A stretch of 51,343 nucleotides of DNA from JBPBPI01 sp050954885 (lineage in GTDB: Bacteria > Pseudomonadota > Alphaproteobacteria > Caedimonadales > Caedimonadaceae): NCBI GenBank assembly GCA_050954885.1, contig JBPBPI010000111.1, forward strand, positions 1 to 51,343. Direction: 5' to 3'. A program made the position numbers and the translations under genes. Positions 42,255 through 51,275 of this stretch are shown one piece after another; position 1 is the stretch's first letter, and every line of letters begins with the position of its first letter. The notes beneath the pieces are model-generated. The model did not search any database. It was not told where the DNA came from and saw nothing but the letters and a program-made list of their open reading frames with translations.

Positions 42255-43817
42255 ATGCTTAATTTAAAAATAGTTTTCACAGCTTTGACCTTGCTTTCTC
42301 TAAACATTTCTACATACGCCAGTGATATTGATATTCTAGAAAATGAACAAACAGCAAATATTTCAAATAAACAACCTCGTATCTTAGATACACCAAATGA
42401 GTTAATTAAATTACCAAGAGATATTTTGATGACTCAAATTATCCCTTATTGTAATGAAAATATTATTAAACTAAATCGTTTTTTCTTCACGCTTGTCACG
42501 GGGTTTCCTTATGAACAAATCTTTGCAAAGGGCGTTGGAAATAAACCAACCAAGAAACCTCTTTCTCTTTCAATACAAAAAACTTTAAATTTTAATAAAC
42601 TTAATTTTGAATTTTTTGAAACAATACCAAGCTTTGTTTGGCACAGTCTTATAACAAGAGTGGTGAATCTGCCCCCTCAGTATTGGACATGTCTTGAAAA
42701 GACCAACATCCATAAATTTTCATATGGAAGTGAAGATTATATATTTCCACGTTATGAAGCTAATATTATGGAATTAGTAGAATCTATTGAAAATAGTCCT
42801 ATTAGGTCTCTTGTCTTACAACAAAAAAAACTTAATTCAAAAGATATTGAAGCTTTAACAAGGCTTTTCAATCTTACCTCTTTACAATTAATATCTTCTA
42901 ATAATGAAAAGAACATAATTGAAGCTAGAGATCTTAATTATATAGCGCAAATGACCAATCTTCAGGATTTACGTCTTCATTTAAACGAGGTTAATTATCC
43001 TGACTCTATAGGACTTCAACAGCTGACATCACTCACTAGACTTAGAAATTTAGACTTAAGTTACTCTGTTCTCAAGAATGAAAGTCTTCAGGATTTAAGT
43101 TTACTCAAGGATCTTAACCATTTAAATCTATACAACTCTACCTTCAATGATAAGGGCCTCCAGAATTTGATCTTACTTAAAAATCTTACTTATTTAAATC
43201 TCGGTTATACTGAGGCTAGCAAAGCAGTTTATCCGTATCTAGCACAACTCACCAATCTTACTCATTTAGACATGAATTGCATGGAAGATATGAACATTTT
43301 AGAAGTTATAGGGGTCTCATATTTGACCTACCTTACCAATCTTACTCATTTAGATCTTGGAGAAACCACCGTCAAAGACATAGAGGCTTTAAATTTTTCT
43401 CACCTCACGAACCTTACTTATTTAAATATGTACTATATTTACAAAAACAAGGTTCTGACTCTGAATTTGATGCCTCTTATAAACCTTACTTATTTAAATG
43501 TTGATGGCCTTAAAAGGGAATATCAAGGTACGATAGATCTGGCTCGTCTCACCAAGCTTACTTATTTAAATATTTCAAAAAATGATATTGGTAATGCAAC
43601 TTCCCTATTAACTTCCCTCATCAATCTTACTCATTTCAATGCTAAAAACAATAGTATTAGAGATATAGACGTCTTAGAGTTAGCGCGTCTTCCCAACCTT
43701 ACTTATTTAGATGTTAGCCATAATGATATGAGCAATACTGTTGTAGAGTATTTAAGGCAATTAAATAGAATTAATATTCCAGTAAAAGGTATGAGAATAG
43801 ATTCATGGACATCGTAA
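42255..43817 (+). CDS. Exported leucine-rich-repeat protein with F-box-like segment
   Basis: About 520 residues from ATG 42255, which begins a clean signal peptide (MLNLKIVFTALTLLSLNIST, cleavage near YAS). ATG 42231 and TTG 42192 lie upstream in frame. Residues ~51-82 (IKLPRDILMTQIIPYCNENI then IKLNRFFFTLV) have the spacing of an F-box (LPxxILxxIxxY...L..NRFF). From ~175 to the end run SDS22-like LRRs of about 24 residues (LTNLTHLDL, LTNLTYLNMY, LPNLTYLDVSHND). F-box plus LRR is the layout of eukaryotic FBXL ubiquitin-ligase adaptors and some bacterial effectors. LRRs are certain; the F-box is tentative. Confidence 0.78.
   Translation: MLNLKIVFTALTLLSLNISTYASDIDILENEQTANISNKQPRILDTPNELIKLPRDILMTQIIPYCNENIIKLNRFFFTLVTGFPYEQIFAKGVGNKPTKKPLSLSIQKTLNFNKLNFEFFETIPSFVWHSLITRVVNLPPQYWTCLEKTNIHKFSYGSEDYIFPRYEANIMELVESIENSPIRSLVLQQKKLNSKDIEALTRLFNLTSLQLISSNNEKNIIEARDLNYIAQMTNLQDLRLHLNEVNYPDSIGLQQLTSLTRLRNLDLSYSVLKNESLQDLSLLKDLNHLNLYNSTFNDKGLQNLILLKNLTYLNLGYTEASKAVYPYLAQLTNLTHLDMNCMEDMNILEVIGVSYLTYLTNLTHLDLGETTVKDIEALNFSHLTNLTYLNMYYIYKNKVLTLNLMPLINLTYLNVDGLKREYQGTIDLARLTKLTYLNISKNDIGNATSLLTSLINLTHFNAKNNSIRDIDVLELARLPNLTYLDVSHNDMSNTVVEYLRQLNRINIPVKGMRIDSWTS
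43182..43712 (+). repeat. 72-bp-period LRR-coding repeats
   Basis: A near-exact 18-mer (AATCTTACTTATTTAAAT or variants) recurs eight times, at about 43182, 43254, 43338, 43410, 43482, 43554, 43623 and 43695. The usual spacing is 72 bp (24 codons). It encodes NLTYLN/NLTHLD, the core LRR strand. Regular DNA-level repetition indicates growth by in-frame duplication. Confidence 0.85.
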
Positions 43818-44154
43818 TTACTCCGCGACGTGGGGTTGATTCTGCATCCAGGCTATTAATAGCTCCACACATTAGCCTTTAAGATGAACGTTTGGTCATC
43901 AAAGGGATTCAATATTAAAAGAAGCTTTTTAAATCAAACAAAAAAACCTGTGTCTTTGTCACTGATGAATGACCAGGTTTTTTCGGCCCTTGGCTTAAGA
44001 TTAACACTTTTATAGCAAAAATCTAATGTATTCGATTAAGCAAACCAACAGTGATATTTGACACAAGCTTACGCGTTTTTTTAAAAATTTGAATATATCT
44101 TAAGGTCACTCACTATAATTTATGCCTAACTTTTCCTTTATCATCATTTTTAAA
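43818..44154. other. Intergenic region between convergent genes
   Basis: No gene seen. It holds a 12-bp perfect palindrome GCTATTAATAGC (43852-43863) in a slightly more GC-rich stretch of unknown origin, and the terminator at 43941-43983. The remainder to the next stop codon is featureless AT-rich DNA. Confidence 0.45.
43941..43983. terminator. Bidirectional rho-independent terminator
   Basis: AAAAAACCTG (43941-43950) pairs with CAGGTTTTTT (43974-43983). GTC/GAC pairs just inside extend the stem. The A-tract and T-tract give proper T-runs on both strands, fitting the convergent LRR gene and the UgpB-like gene. Confidence 0.85.
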
Positions 44155-45441
44155 TCAAGCACCTTCACCAATCAGCATACCATCCAAAATATGTGTCAAA
44201 GATTTTTGGTCATCAACATTCAAATACCACTGAAGAGAGGTCTGCGAGGCACCAATTTGTCGGTTCATAATCTGTTGGGTTGAAATTCGGTGAACTGGAT
44301 TTGTGTCATAAAATTTAGCATTGTGGGTTTGTCGGTAGGCAGACAAAGTCATGGGCAAATAACCTGTCCGTTGATGCCATTCGGCTTGGACTTCGGGTGA
44401 CAACAAATAATTTAAAAACAAGGCAATGCCTTGATGATCTTCTTCGTGTCCTGTCGTAATCCACAATGTATCGCCTTGAATCGGCATAGCAAAAGGTTTA
44501 GACGTGAGTGACCTAAGATAAGGATAAGGTCCAACCCCAAGTTTAAAAGACTTGCCGTCATCTTGACCTTTTTTGATTTTTTCAATCAGCATTTCTTGCT
44601 GATGGGCATCGGCCAATATAATACCAATGTTGCCCCCGGTAAAATCTTCATAAATTTGGTCATCGTTTTCAAAAGGTACATAAAGCCCCTCTTTATTCCA
44701 TTGTGCTAAACGTTTAAAATAATCTTGATAAGGTTTAGTCTGCAAAGTTGTCCGTATACTTTTAAGTGAGGGTGTTTCTTTTTTTGCAACAAGCGGCAGA
44801 TTGTGAACTGCTGAAAAATTTTCAAGAAGTTTTAAGAAACCACCTGTGATGGCAAGTCCTGTATAACCAACTTTCTTCAATTTAGTGATGGCTTGTTCCA
44901 ATTGCTCCCATGTTTGTGGGGGCAACTTGGGATCAAGACCTGCTTCTTCAAAAGCTGTTTTATTGAAAAATAAAATGGGCGTCGAGCAAGCAAAAGGAAG
45001 CGAGATAAGTTGAAAATCATGGGCAATTGCCTTAGGCGATGACGCGTATTGATAAATGATTGGTATAAATTCACCTCGCTTAACATTCATAAGTTTTGCA
45101 AGGGGCACATATGCGTTATTTTGATGGGACATTTCAGAAATTTTATCACTAGAAATCCAAACCAAAGGTGATTCTTGGGCAAGATCTTTCTGCGCTATGA
45201 TTGCCTCTGAATCATCTTTGCTAGAGTTTTTACTTTTGGCAATAACCTGAAATTTGGGACTAACAGCATTGAATTTTTTTAAAATACGTTCAAAATGCTC
45301 GCCGATCTCTTTGTCAAAAGGATGATAAATATCAACATGACTGAAGGCTGTTGGGTCTGTGACTTCAGCTGCTTTACTGGATTGAGGCGAGAAAAAAATG
45401 AGCAAAGAAAGTAAGGTCAGAGACTTTAAAAAGATATTCAT
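44155..45441 (-). CDS. Periplasmic solute-binding protein, UgpB-like
   Basis: 428 residues. Signal peptide MNIFLKSLTLLSLLIFFSPQ, cleavage near SKA. Family 1 extracellular solute-binding fold: SLPFACSTPILFFNKTAFEE, then AGLDPKLPPQTWEQLEQAI is close to UgpB (glycerol-3-phosphate/sugar binding). GDTLWITT and FLNYLLSPEVQAEWHQRTGY follow. No permease or ATPase genes are next to it, so its ABC partners must be elsewhere or lost. Substrate not determinable from sequence. Divergent from rpiB. Confidence 0.85.
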   Translation of the reverse strand: MNIFLKSLTLLSLLIFFSPQSSKAAEVTDPTAFSHVDIYHPFDKEIGEHFERILKKFNAVSPKFQVIAKSKNSSKDDSEAIIAQKDLAQESPLVWISSDKISEMSHQNNAYVPLAKLMNVKRGEFIPIIYQYASSPKAIAHDFQLISLPFACSTPILFFNKTAFEEAGLDPKLPPQTWEQLEQAITKLKKVGYTGLAITGGFLKLLENFSAVHNLPLVAKKETPSLKSIRTTLQTKPYQDYFKRLAQWNKEGLYVPFENDDQIYEDFTGGNIGIILADAHQQEMLIEKIKKGQDDGKSFKLGVGPYPYLRSLTSKPFAMPIQGDTLWITTGHEEDHQGIALFLNYLLSPEVQAEWHQRTGYLPMTLSAYRQTHNAKFYDTNPVHRISTQQIMNRQIGASQTSLQWYLNVDDQKSLTHILDGMLIGEGA

Positions 45442-45544
45442 ATTTTTACTTTCTTTTTTTCTTTTAATTTATAAAATAAATCACAGAACATCAAGCTATT
45501 AGATAAATTAATCTATATTATAAAAACATTGAAAGAAAAATAAA

Positions 45545-45991
45545 ATGAGTTTTGTGTTTAAAACCATGGCAATTGGGGCTGATCATGCCGGTTATGCTTT
45601 GAAAGAGTATTTAAAACAGTATACAAAGAGCTTCAATTTTGAATTAAAAGATTTTGGCACTAACTCTGAAGCATCGGTTGATTATCCTGATTTTGCACAA
45701 TTGGTGTGTCAAGGTATTATTCGTCAAGAAGTCTCGAGCGGCATTCTTATATGTGGCACTGGCATTGGTATCTCGATTGCGGCCAATCGCTTTCCTGAAA
45801 TTCGCGCAGCTGTGTGTAATGATGGTGTCACAGCTGTCAAATTGGCCCGTGCCCACAACAATGCCAATGTTTTATGTTTGGGCGCACGCTTAATTGGCAC
45901 TGTGGTTGCTGAAGATTGCCTGCATCATTTTCTCAACACCCCTTTTGACGGTGGCGCACGTCATCTTAAACGTCTTCAAAAATTATCTTAA
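45545..45991 (+). CDS. rpiB: Ribose-5-phosphate isomerase B
   Basis: 148 residues, interconverts ribose-5-P and ribulose-5-P. AIGADHAGYALKEYLK at the N-terminus; SGILICGTGIGISIAANR holds the catalytic Cys and the GTGIG loop; CNDGVTAVKLARAHNNANVL follows. Single-gene transcript ending at the hairpin 45996-46027. Confidence 0.96.
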   Translation: MSFVFKTMAIGADHAGYALKEYLKQYTKSFNFELKDFGTNSEASVDYPDFAQLVCQGIIRQEVSSGILICGTGIGISIAANRFPEIRAAVCNDGVTAVKLARAHNNANVLCLGARLIGTVVAEDCLHHFLNTPFDGGARHLKRLQKLS

Positions 45992-45995
45992 AATA

Positions 45996-46027
45996 AAAAA
46001 GCATCTCTAGTGTTAGAGATGCTTTTT
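45996..46027. terminator. Bidirectional rho-independent terminator
   Basis: A 14-bp stem AAAAAGCATCTCTA / TAGAGATGCTTTTT with a GTGT loop, immediately after rpiB and facing the end of the tolC locus. T-runs on both strands. Confidence 0.92.
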
Positions 46028-46049
46028 AAAGATTATCCCATAAAATCAA

Positions 46050-47504
46050 TTAAGCCGCTGGTGCTGCTTTCTTTTGAGGATTGCATTTGATACCTGTATA
46101 AAGCTCGACCAACTTACCCATTGATGTCAAAAGTTTTAGACTAGCAATGTCATAAGACGCATCCGCCGTGATTTTAGATCCTTGGGCTAAGAAACTTTCA
46201 TGAGCCGAGTTCAAGATTTCAGGGAAAGATGTGGTTCCACTGTCAAATTGTCCTAAATTTGACTTTAAAAGCTCTCCTTTGTTCACAACAGCTTGCTGCA
46301 GTGCCAGAGATTGTTGTTGTGCTGTTCTCATTTCTTCCCACGCCGTGCGAATTTCACGCTCAACCCGACGTATTTCTGCCTCGCGACGATGTTTAGCTGT
46401 TGTCACGCGATCGATGTATTCACGGGTTCTTTCAATATTTTGAAATCCGTTGAACAGATTATAACGCGCAACCAAAAGTGCTGTCATTGTGGTTTGATGA
46501 CCTGTCTCACCGGCCACATCAAAGTTGCGACCTGCATTGGCTTCAATATTTAAGGAAGGATAAAAAGGCGTATCAGTTGTGGCCAAATCTGCTTTAGCAA
46601 CCTCAACCGTTGCATTGGCAATACCCAAAGATCGATTGCGTTTACGTCCCTGCTCTAAAGCGGCTTGTAATGATTTGGGTAAATATTGATCAGGTACACG
46701 CGCGTTATTAAGTCGTCCTGGCTCGTGACCCGTGAGTTCCACAAATCGTGCAACAGATGAGGCATAATCGCCTTTAATATCTTGCACAGCAGCTTGAGCA
46801 TCAGCAAGGCGTGCTTCAACATGTTGAGAATCATTGATGGTGTTCTTACCGGCGCTGACCAAATTTTTGATTTTAGATAAAATACTTTAATGATAGCCAA
46901 CATTTTGCTCGGCAAGTTTAACCAGACGTTGCAAGCGTCGAATGGTCACAAAAGTGCGCGCGGCTTCAAATGCCAAAAGATATTGGGTCTCTTCATATTT
47001 AAGTTGAGCCTCGCCCACTTCTTTTTTGGCTTTATTGACCTTATTAACCGTGTCAAATCCTGTAAATAACCCTTGGGTTAAATTGATCGACGCATCACGG
47101 TGTTTCCAAGTTCTTACCGTTCCCTCGACACCACTATTGATTCGGTTTGCCGTGAATTTATCACGGACATAGTCAAATCCTGCACCTGCGCGTAAATCAA
47201 CTGTCGGAAGATAACCACTTTCAGCTTGGTGAATTCGGTGAATAGCTTCTCGTTTGGCAGACAAATCTGCTTGAATATTAGGGCTGCTTTCCAAAACATC
47301 ACGAATGGCATTTTGAACGCTGTAGCCACTACTTGGTAAGGCAGACGTCGTTTTTCTATTTAAGTGTGATGCTAAATTTTTTTTAAGTGCGTTTGGATCG
47401 CTTGCCTTCAAAGTCGTTGTTGCATTGATCTCTTGACATGAAAGTCCCATCAGAACAAGTAATGTTCCTGTAAAAATAGAACGATTTAACAAATTTTTCC
47501 CCAT
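46050..47504 (-). pseudogene. tolC: TolC-family outer-membrane efflux protein, interrupted by an in-frame stop
   Basis: The reading frame is one TolC protein of about 484 codons split by TAA at 46887-46889. The codons around it read VGYH-stop-SILSKIKNLVSAGKN in a single frame. TolC relatives have Gln here (YHQ-x-I), so one C-to-T change (CAA to TAA) explains the break. N-part: signal peptide after MGKNLLNRS (ATG 47504, SD GGGAGA) and the first OEP repeat. C-part: second OEP repeat from LVSAGKN to LVELYTGIKC. TolC is the outer-membrane channel for type I secretion. Divergent from the transporter genes at 47656. Confidence 0.9.
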
Positions 47505-47655
47505 CTTTATCTCCCTATTTGTAAAAAACCATCTCATCGTGGTTATTTTTGATACAAGTTTATATAAATTTTATGTATTCTACTAAAAGTTAATTCATCA
47601 TTAACTATAAGTCTAGTAGGATAATGAAATCAAAAAAATATAAGGTATTGAAAAT

Positions 47656-49985
47656 ATGCCCTCAGACATTCCAAAAGGCCCTTTTCCCTTAAAACCGGAA
47701 CAAAAAAAAGAAGAAACACTTAAATTCAGCACGCGATTTCCTCAAGAAGAATGGCAACAGAAAATTTCTTCTGATGATTCCATTTTAGCATGTCTTGAAT
47801 TTTTGGCTAGTTATCATGGAAAACCAACATCAGCTGTTGCTTTAAAAGCTGGTCTTCCCCTTGATCAGCATGGTTTAAATCCGACGTTATTTGTTCGCGC
47901 CGCTGAAAGGATTGGCCTGTCTGCCAAAATTCTTCACAAAAAATTGGAAGATATTTCACCTTTTTTAATGCCGTGTGTGCTTATTTTAGATGGCACCAAA
48001 TCTTGCCTTTTGGTCTCTCAACCCACGTCTGAAGATTTAGAAGTGATTTTTCCTGAAACAGGTCAAGGATCAAAAATTATCAACATCAAAGATTTAAATC
48101 AAATTTATAGTGGTTATGCCATCTTTACCCAAACAACTTATCAACGAGAAGCTCAAGGCATTGATGTTAATTTAGAAAAACCCAAAGATTGGTTTTGGGG
48201 AACTTTGTGGAAATCTTGGCCCATCTATATCCAAGTAGCAGTTTCTGCCATTTTTGTTAATCTTTTTGCCCTGGCAAGTCCCTTGTTTGTTATGAATGTC
48301 TATGATCGTGTCGTGCCCAACAATGCTATTGAAACCTTATGGGTATTGACAACCGGTATTTTAATTGTCTTCAGCTTTGACCTTTTACTAAAAATGTTGC
48401 GTGTCTATTATGTCGATACCGCGGGGCAGAAAGCAGATGTTATTTTAGCTGGACGTCTTTTTGAACATGTTTTGGGCATGCGGCTGGCCAATCGACCTAA
48501 ATCATCGGGTGGATTTGCCAATCAATTGCGGGAATTTGAAAATTTACGGGAATTTTTTTCATCCGCCACGCTGGTTGCCTTTATTGATCTGCCTTTTGTC
48601 TTTTTATTCATTCTCATTGTTGCAGCCATCGGTGGCGAAATTGCTTGGGTCCCTCTCCTTAGCGTGCCCTTAGTCATTGTGGTCACACTTGTTCTTCAAG
48701 GACCTTTAAAATCGTGGGTGAATCGTTCTTTCAAAGAAGGTGCTTTAAAACATTCTTTACTGGTCGAAGCCATTCATGGATTGGAAACCATTAAAAGTTT
48801 TTCAGCCGAAGGTCGAATTCAGCGCAATTGGGAAAATTTTGTCTCACAATCAGCTGCCTCTTCTAACAAGGTTAAATTTCTCGCAGCCCTTGCCTTAAAT
48901 TTTACCGGATTCATTCAACAAGCCTCTTATGTCATCTGTGTCATCGTTGGTGTTTACTTAATCAACCGGGGCGAGCTTTCAACGGGTGGGCTTATTGCTT
49001 GTACAATTCTGGCAGCCCGCGCGATGGCGCCTTTGTCACAAGTGGTTTCTTTGCTGACCAAATTAAATCAATCAAAATCAACTCTTGAAACCTTGAATAA
49101 AGTGATAGAATTGCCCAGCGAGCGGAATGAAGGTCAAAGTTATCTTCACAGGCCTTCTTTGGCAGGAGACATTGAATTTAGGGAAGTCAATTTTACCTAT
49201 CCTGGACAAAAAGTAAAAGCTTTGAATAATTTGAACCTTACGATTAAAGCCAAAGAAAAAATTGGCATTGTGGGTCGTATTGGCTCTGGAAAATCCACCA
49301 TTGAGAAGTTAATTCTTAATCTTTATAGCCCCGAAGGCGGCACAGTCAGTATTGACAGCACAGATATTCGTCAAATTGATCCGGCAGATTTGCGCAGTAA
49401 TATTGGTTATGTTCCTCAAGACGTTTATTTGTTTGGGGGCTCTGTGAGGGAAAATATCACCTTCGGCAGCGATATGGCGACAGATGAAGAGGTGTTAAAA
49501 GCATCAATTATGTCTGGCTCCCATGATTTTATTCGTCTATAGTTGAATGTGATTATGTTTTGACATACACAATTCTCTTTTCGTTAGGCAAACCAATATT
49601 TTAATATTCCTCTAATGACAAAACATAACCTTATTCAGCTATACATCCCATGGGATACGATATGATGATCAGCGAGGGTGGCGGATCTTTATCTGGGGGG
49701 CAACGCCAGTCAATTGCGGTAGCACGTGCACTGATTCGTAATCCGTCCTTGCTGATTTTGGATGAACCTTCGGCGTCTATGGATCAATTTTCTGAAATGC
49801 AATTGGTTCAAAAATTGCGTCAATTGGTTAAAGATAAAACCACCATTATTATTTCTCATCGTGAACCTCTTCTTTTGCTGACAGATCGAATTATTGTCAT
49901 GGATCAAGGTCGCATTATCGCCGATGGCCCTCGGGAAGAAGTGATGCGGGCACTCTCAAATTCTCAAATACGAAGTGCAGGATAA
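47656..49985 (+). pseudogene. Type I secretion ABC transporter (LapB/RtxB-like), split by a MITE
   Basis: N-terminal C39-like domain (about 30-150, DSILACLEFLASYHGKPTS), apparently without the peptidase Cys-His pair. Six TM helices follow (~175-470), then an ABC ATPase domain. Walker A GRIGSGKST (~540) lies before the insertion. LSGGQRQ, Walker B LLILDEPS and the switch His (IISHRE) lie after it. A 102-bp element inserted at a TA between codons for FIRL and HPMGYD stops translation at 49540-49542. Excising element plus one TA rejoins the frame exactly. The 47656-49542 product alone lacks signature and Walker B and cannot hydrolyse ATP. Confidence 0.93.
49540..49641. mobile_element. 102-bp MITE with TA target duplication
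   Basis: Ends TAGTTGAAT... and ...ATTCAGCTA are imperfect inverted repeats (about 20 of 24 positions over the terminal 24, including a shared TTATGTTTTG core). TA at 49538-49539 and 49642-49643 is the target duplication: host codons cgt-cTA-cat are restored on excision. No coding capacity. A related end lies at 71-93. Probably mobilised by a TA-specific transposase (IS630/Tc1-mariner type, or IS5 subgroup) elsewhere in the genome. Confidence 0.92.
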
Positions 49986-49991
49986 ATAAAA

Positions 49992-51275
49992 ATGAAGAAT
50001 ACATTTAAAAATTTTTTTATGTCTGATGAACAAAAAAATGAAATTGATTTCATGCCCGCACGCCAGGCTGCTTACCGAAGAACAGCATCAAAACAGGTGC
50101 CTATTTTAATGCTCTCTGTCATTGCCTTTTGTATTATCTTTTTAATTTGGGCAAATTATGCAGAACTTGATGAAGTTGCGCGCGGTGAAGGTAAAATTAT
50201 TCCCTCAAGTAATGTCCAAAAGATTGGCAACCTTGAAGGGGGTATCATTCAAAATGTTTTGGTACGTGAAGGTCAAATTGTTCAAAAAGATCAAATTTTA
50301 TTACGGCTTGATCCCACCATTGTCAAAGCACGATTAAAAGAGGGGCAAGAAAATTATTATCGTCACTTGGCTGATGTTGAACGCCTCAAGTCGCTTACAG
50401 AAAATCGCCCTTTCGTTATTCCTGCTGAAATTCAACAAAAAGCGCCGACCATGGGTCAAGAGGCAATGGAGCGTTTTAATTCCAGACTTTTAAGAAAAAA
50501 TCAAGAAATTGAGATTTCCCAAAAAGAGTCAGATCAAAAAACAGAAGAATTGAATGAACTTAAAGCACGACTGACTGAGCTGACAAAATCCGTTGATTTA
50601 TCGCAACAGGCCATTACCCTACAACAACCTTTAGTTGCCAAGGGTCTGTCTTCCAAGATGGAACTATTAAAGTCTCAGCGTGATTTAAATGATGCTCAAG
50701 GACATCTAGAGTCTGTTAAAATTAACATTCAGAAAGCTGAAGCTGCTGTAAATCAAGCCGGCGAAAAATTGAAGCAAGTGCCCATCATTTTTCAAAATGA
50801 AGATTATAACGAGTTAAGGGAAGCCAATAATAAATTGGCTCAAGCGCAAGGAACCCTTACGTCGCAAGAAGATATTTCGTCAAGAACAGAAATAAGATCT
50901 CCGGTGCGCGGTGTTGTTAAAGACATTCATATCACAACCATTGGCGGCATCATCCGACCTGGTGAAGAAATTATGGAAATTGTCCCTTTGGATGACACAC
51001 TTTTGGTTGAGGTCAATATTAAACCTTCTGACATTGCTTTTTTGCACCCTGGTCAACCAGCAATGTTAAAAATCAGTGCCTTCGATTATTCCGTTTATGG
51101 TGGCCTGCATGCACAATTGGTGGACATCAGTCCAGATACGGTACTGGATGATAAAGATCCCAAAAAGCAAAGTTATTATAAGGTAAAACTTCGGACCACA
51201 AATTTGAAATTTACAAAATCTAAAGATGAGAAAACGCTTATTCCTACCCGAACTGTGTTTAAGGAATTAGGTTAA
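49992..51275 (+). pseudogene. HlyD-family membrane fusion protein, C-terminus replaced by insertion
   Basis: Periplasmic adaptor of type I secretion. N-terminal cytoplasmic stretch, single TM helix (about 36-57), lipoyl/barrel-sandwich (NLEGGIIQNVLVREGQIVQK), coiled-coil hairpin (~150-290), second half-motif RSPVRGVVKDI. The beta-barrel domain runs to YKVKLRTTNLKF and KTLIP. Family members continue with I-x-PGM-x-A-x-V-x-I and a ~25-residue tail. Here the sequence changes abruptly to TRTVFKELG-stop. The lost C-terminal motif and the adjacent element (51241-51343) indicate truncation by insertion. Starts 6 bp after the ABC gene, same operon. Confidence 0.85.

Noticed and set aside
42255..43817. 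CRISPR-like array from the regular 18-mers
   Set aside because: The repeats are coding, in frame, and translate to LRR units. Spacers are not unique non-coding sequence.
46863..46890. Recoding of UAA or a programmed event in tolC
   Set aside because: All other genes here use TAA as a normal stop, and no structure or shift signal is apparent. A point mutation is simpler.
49500..49660. Programmed frameshift in the ABC transporter
   Set aside because: The interruption is a 104-bp insertion with inverted repeats and a TA duplication, not a slippery site.
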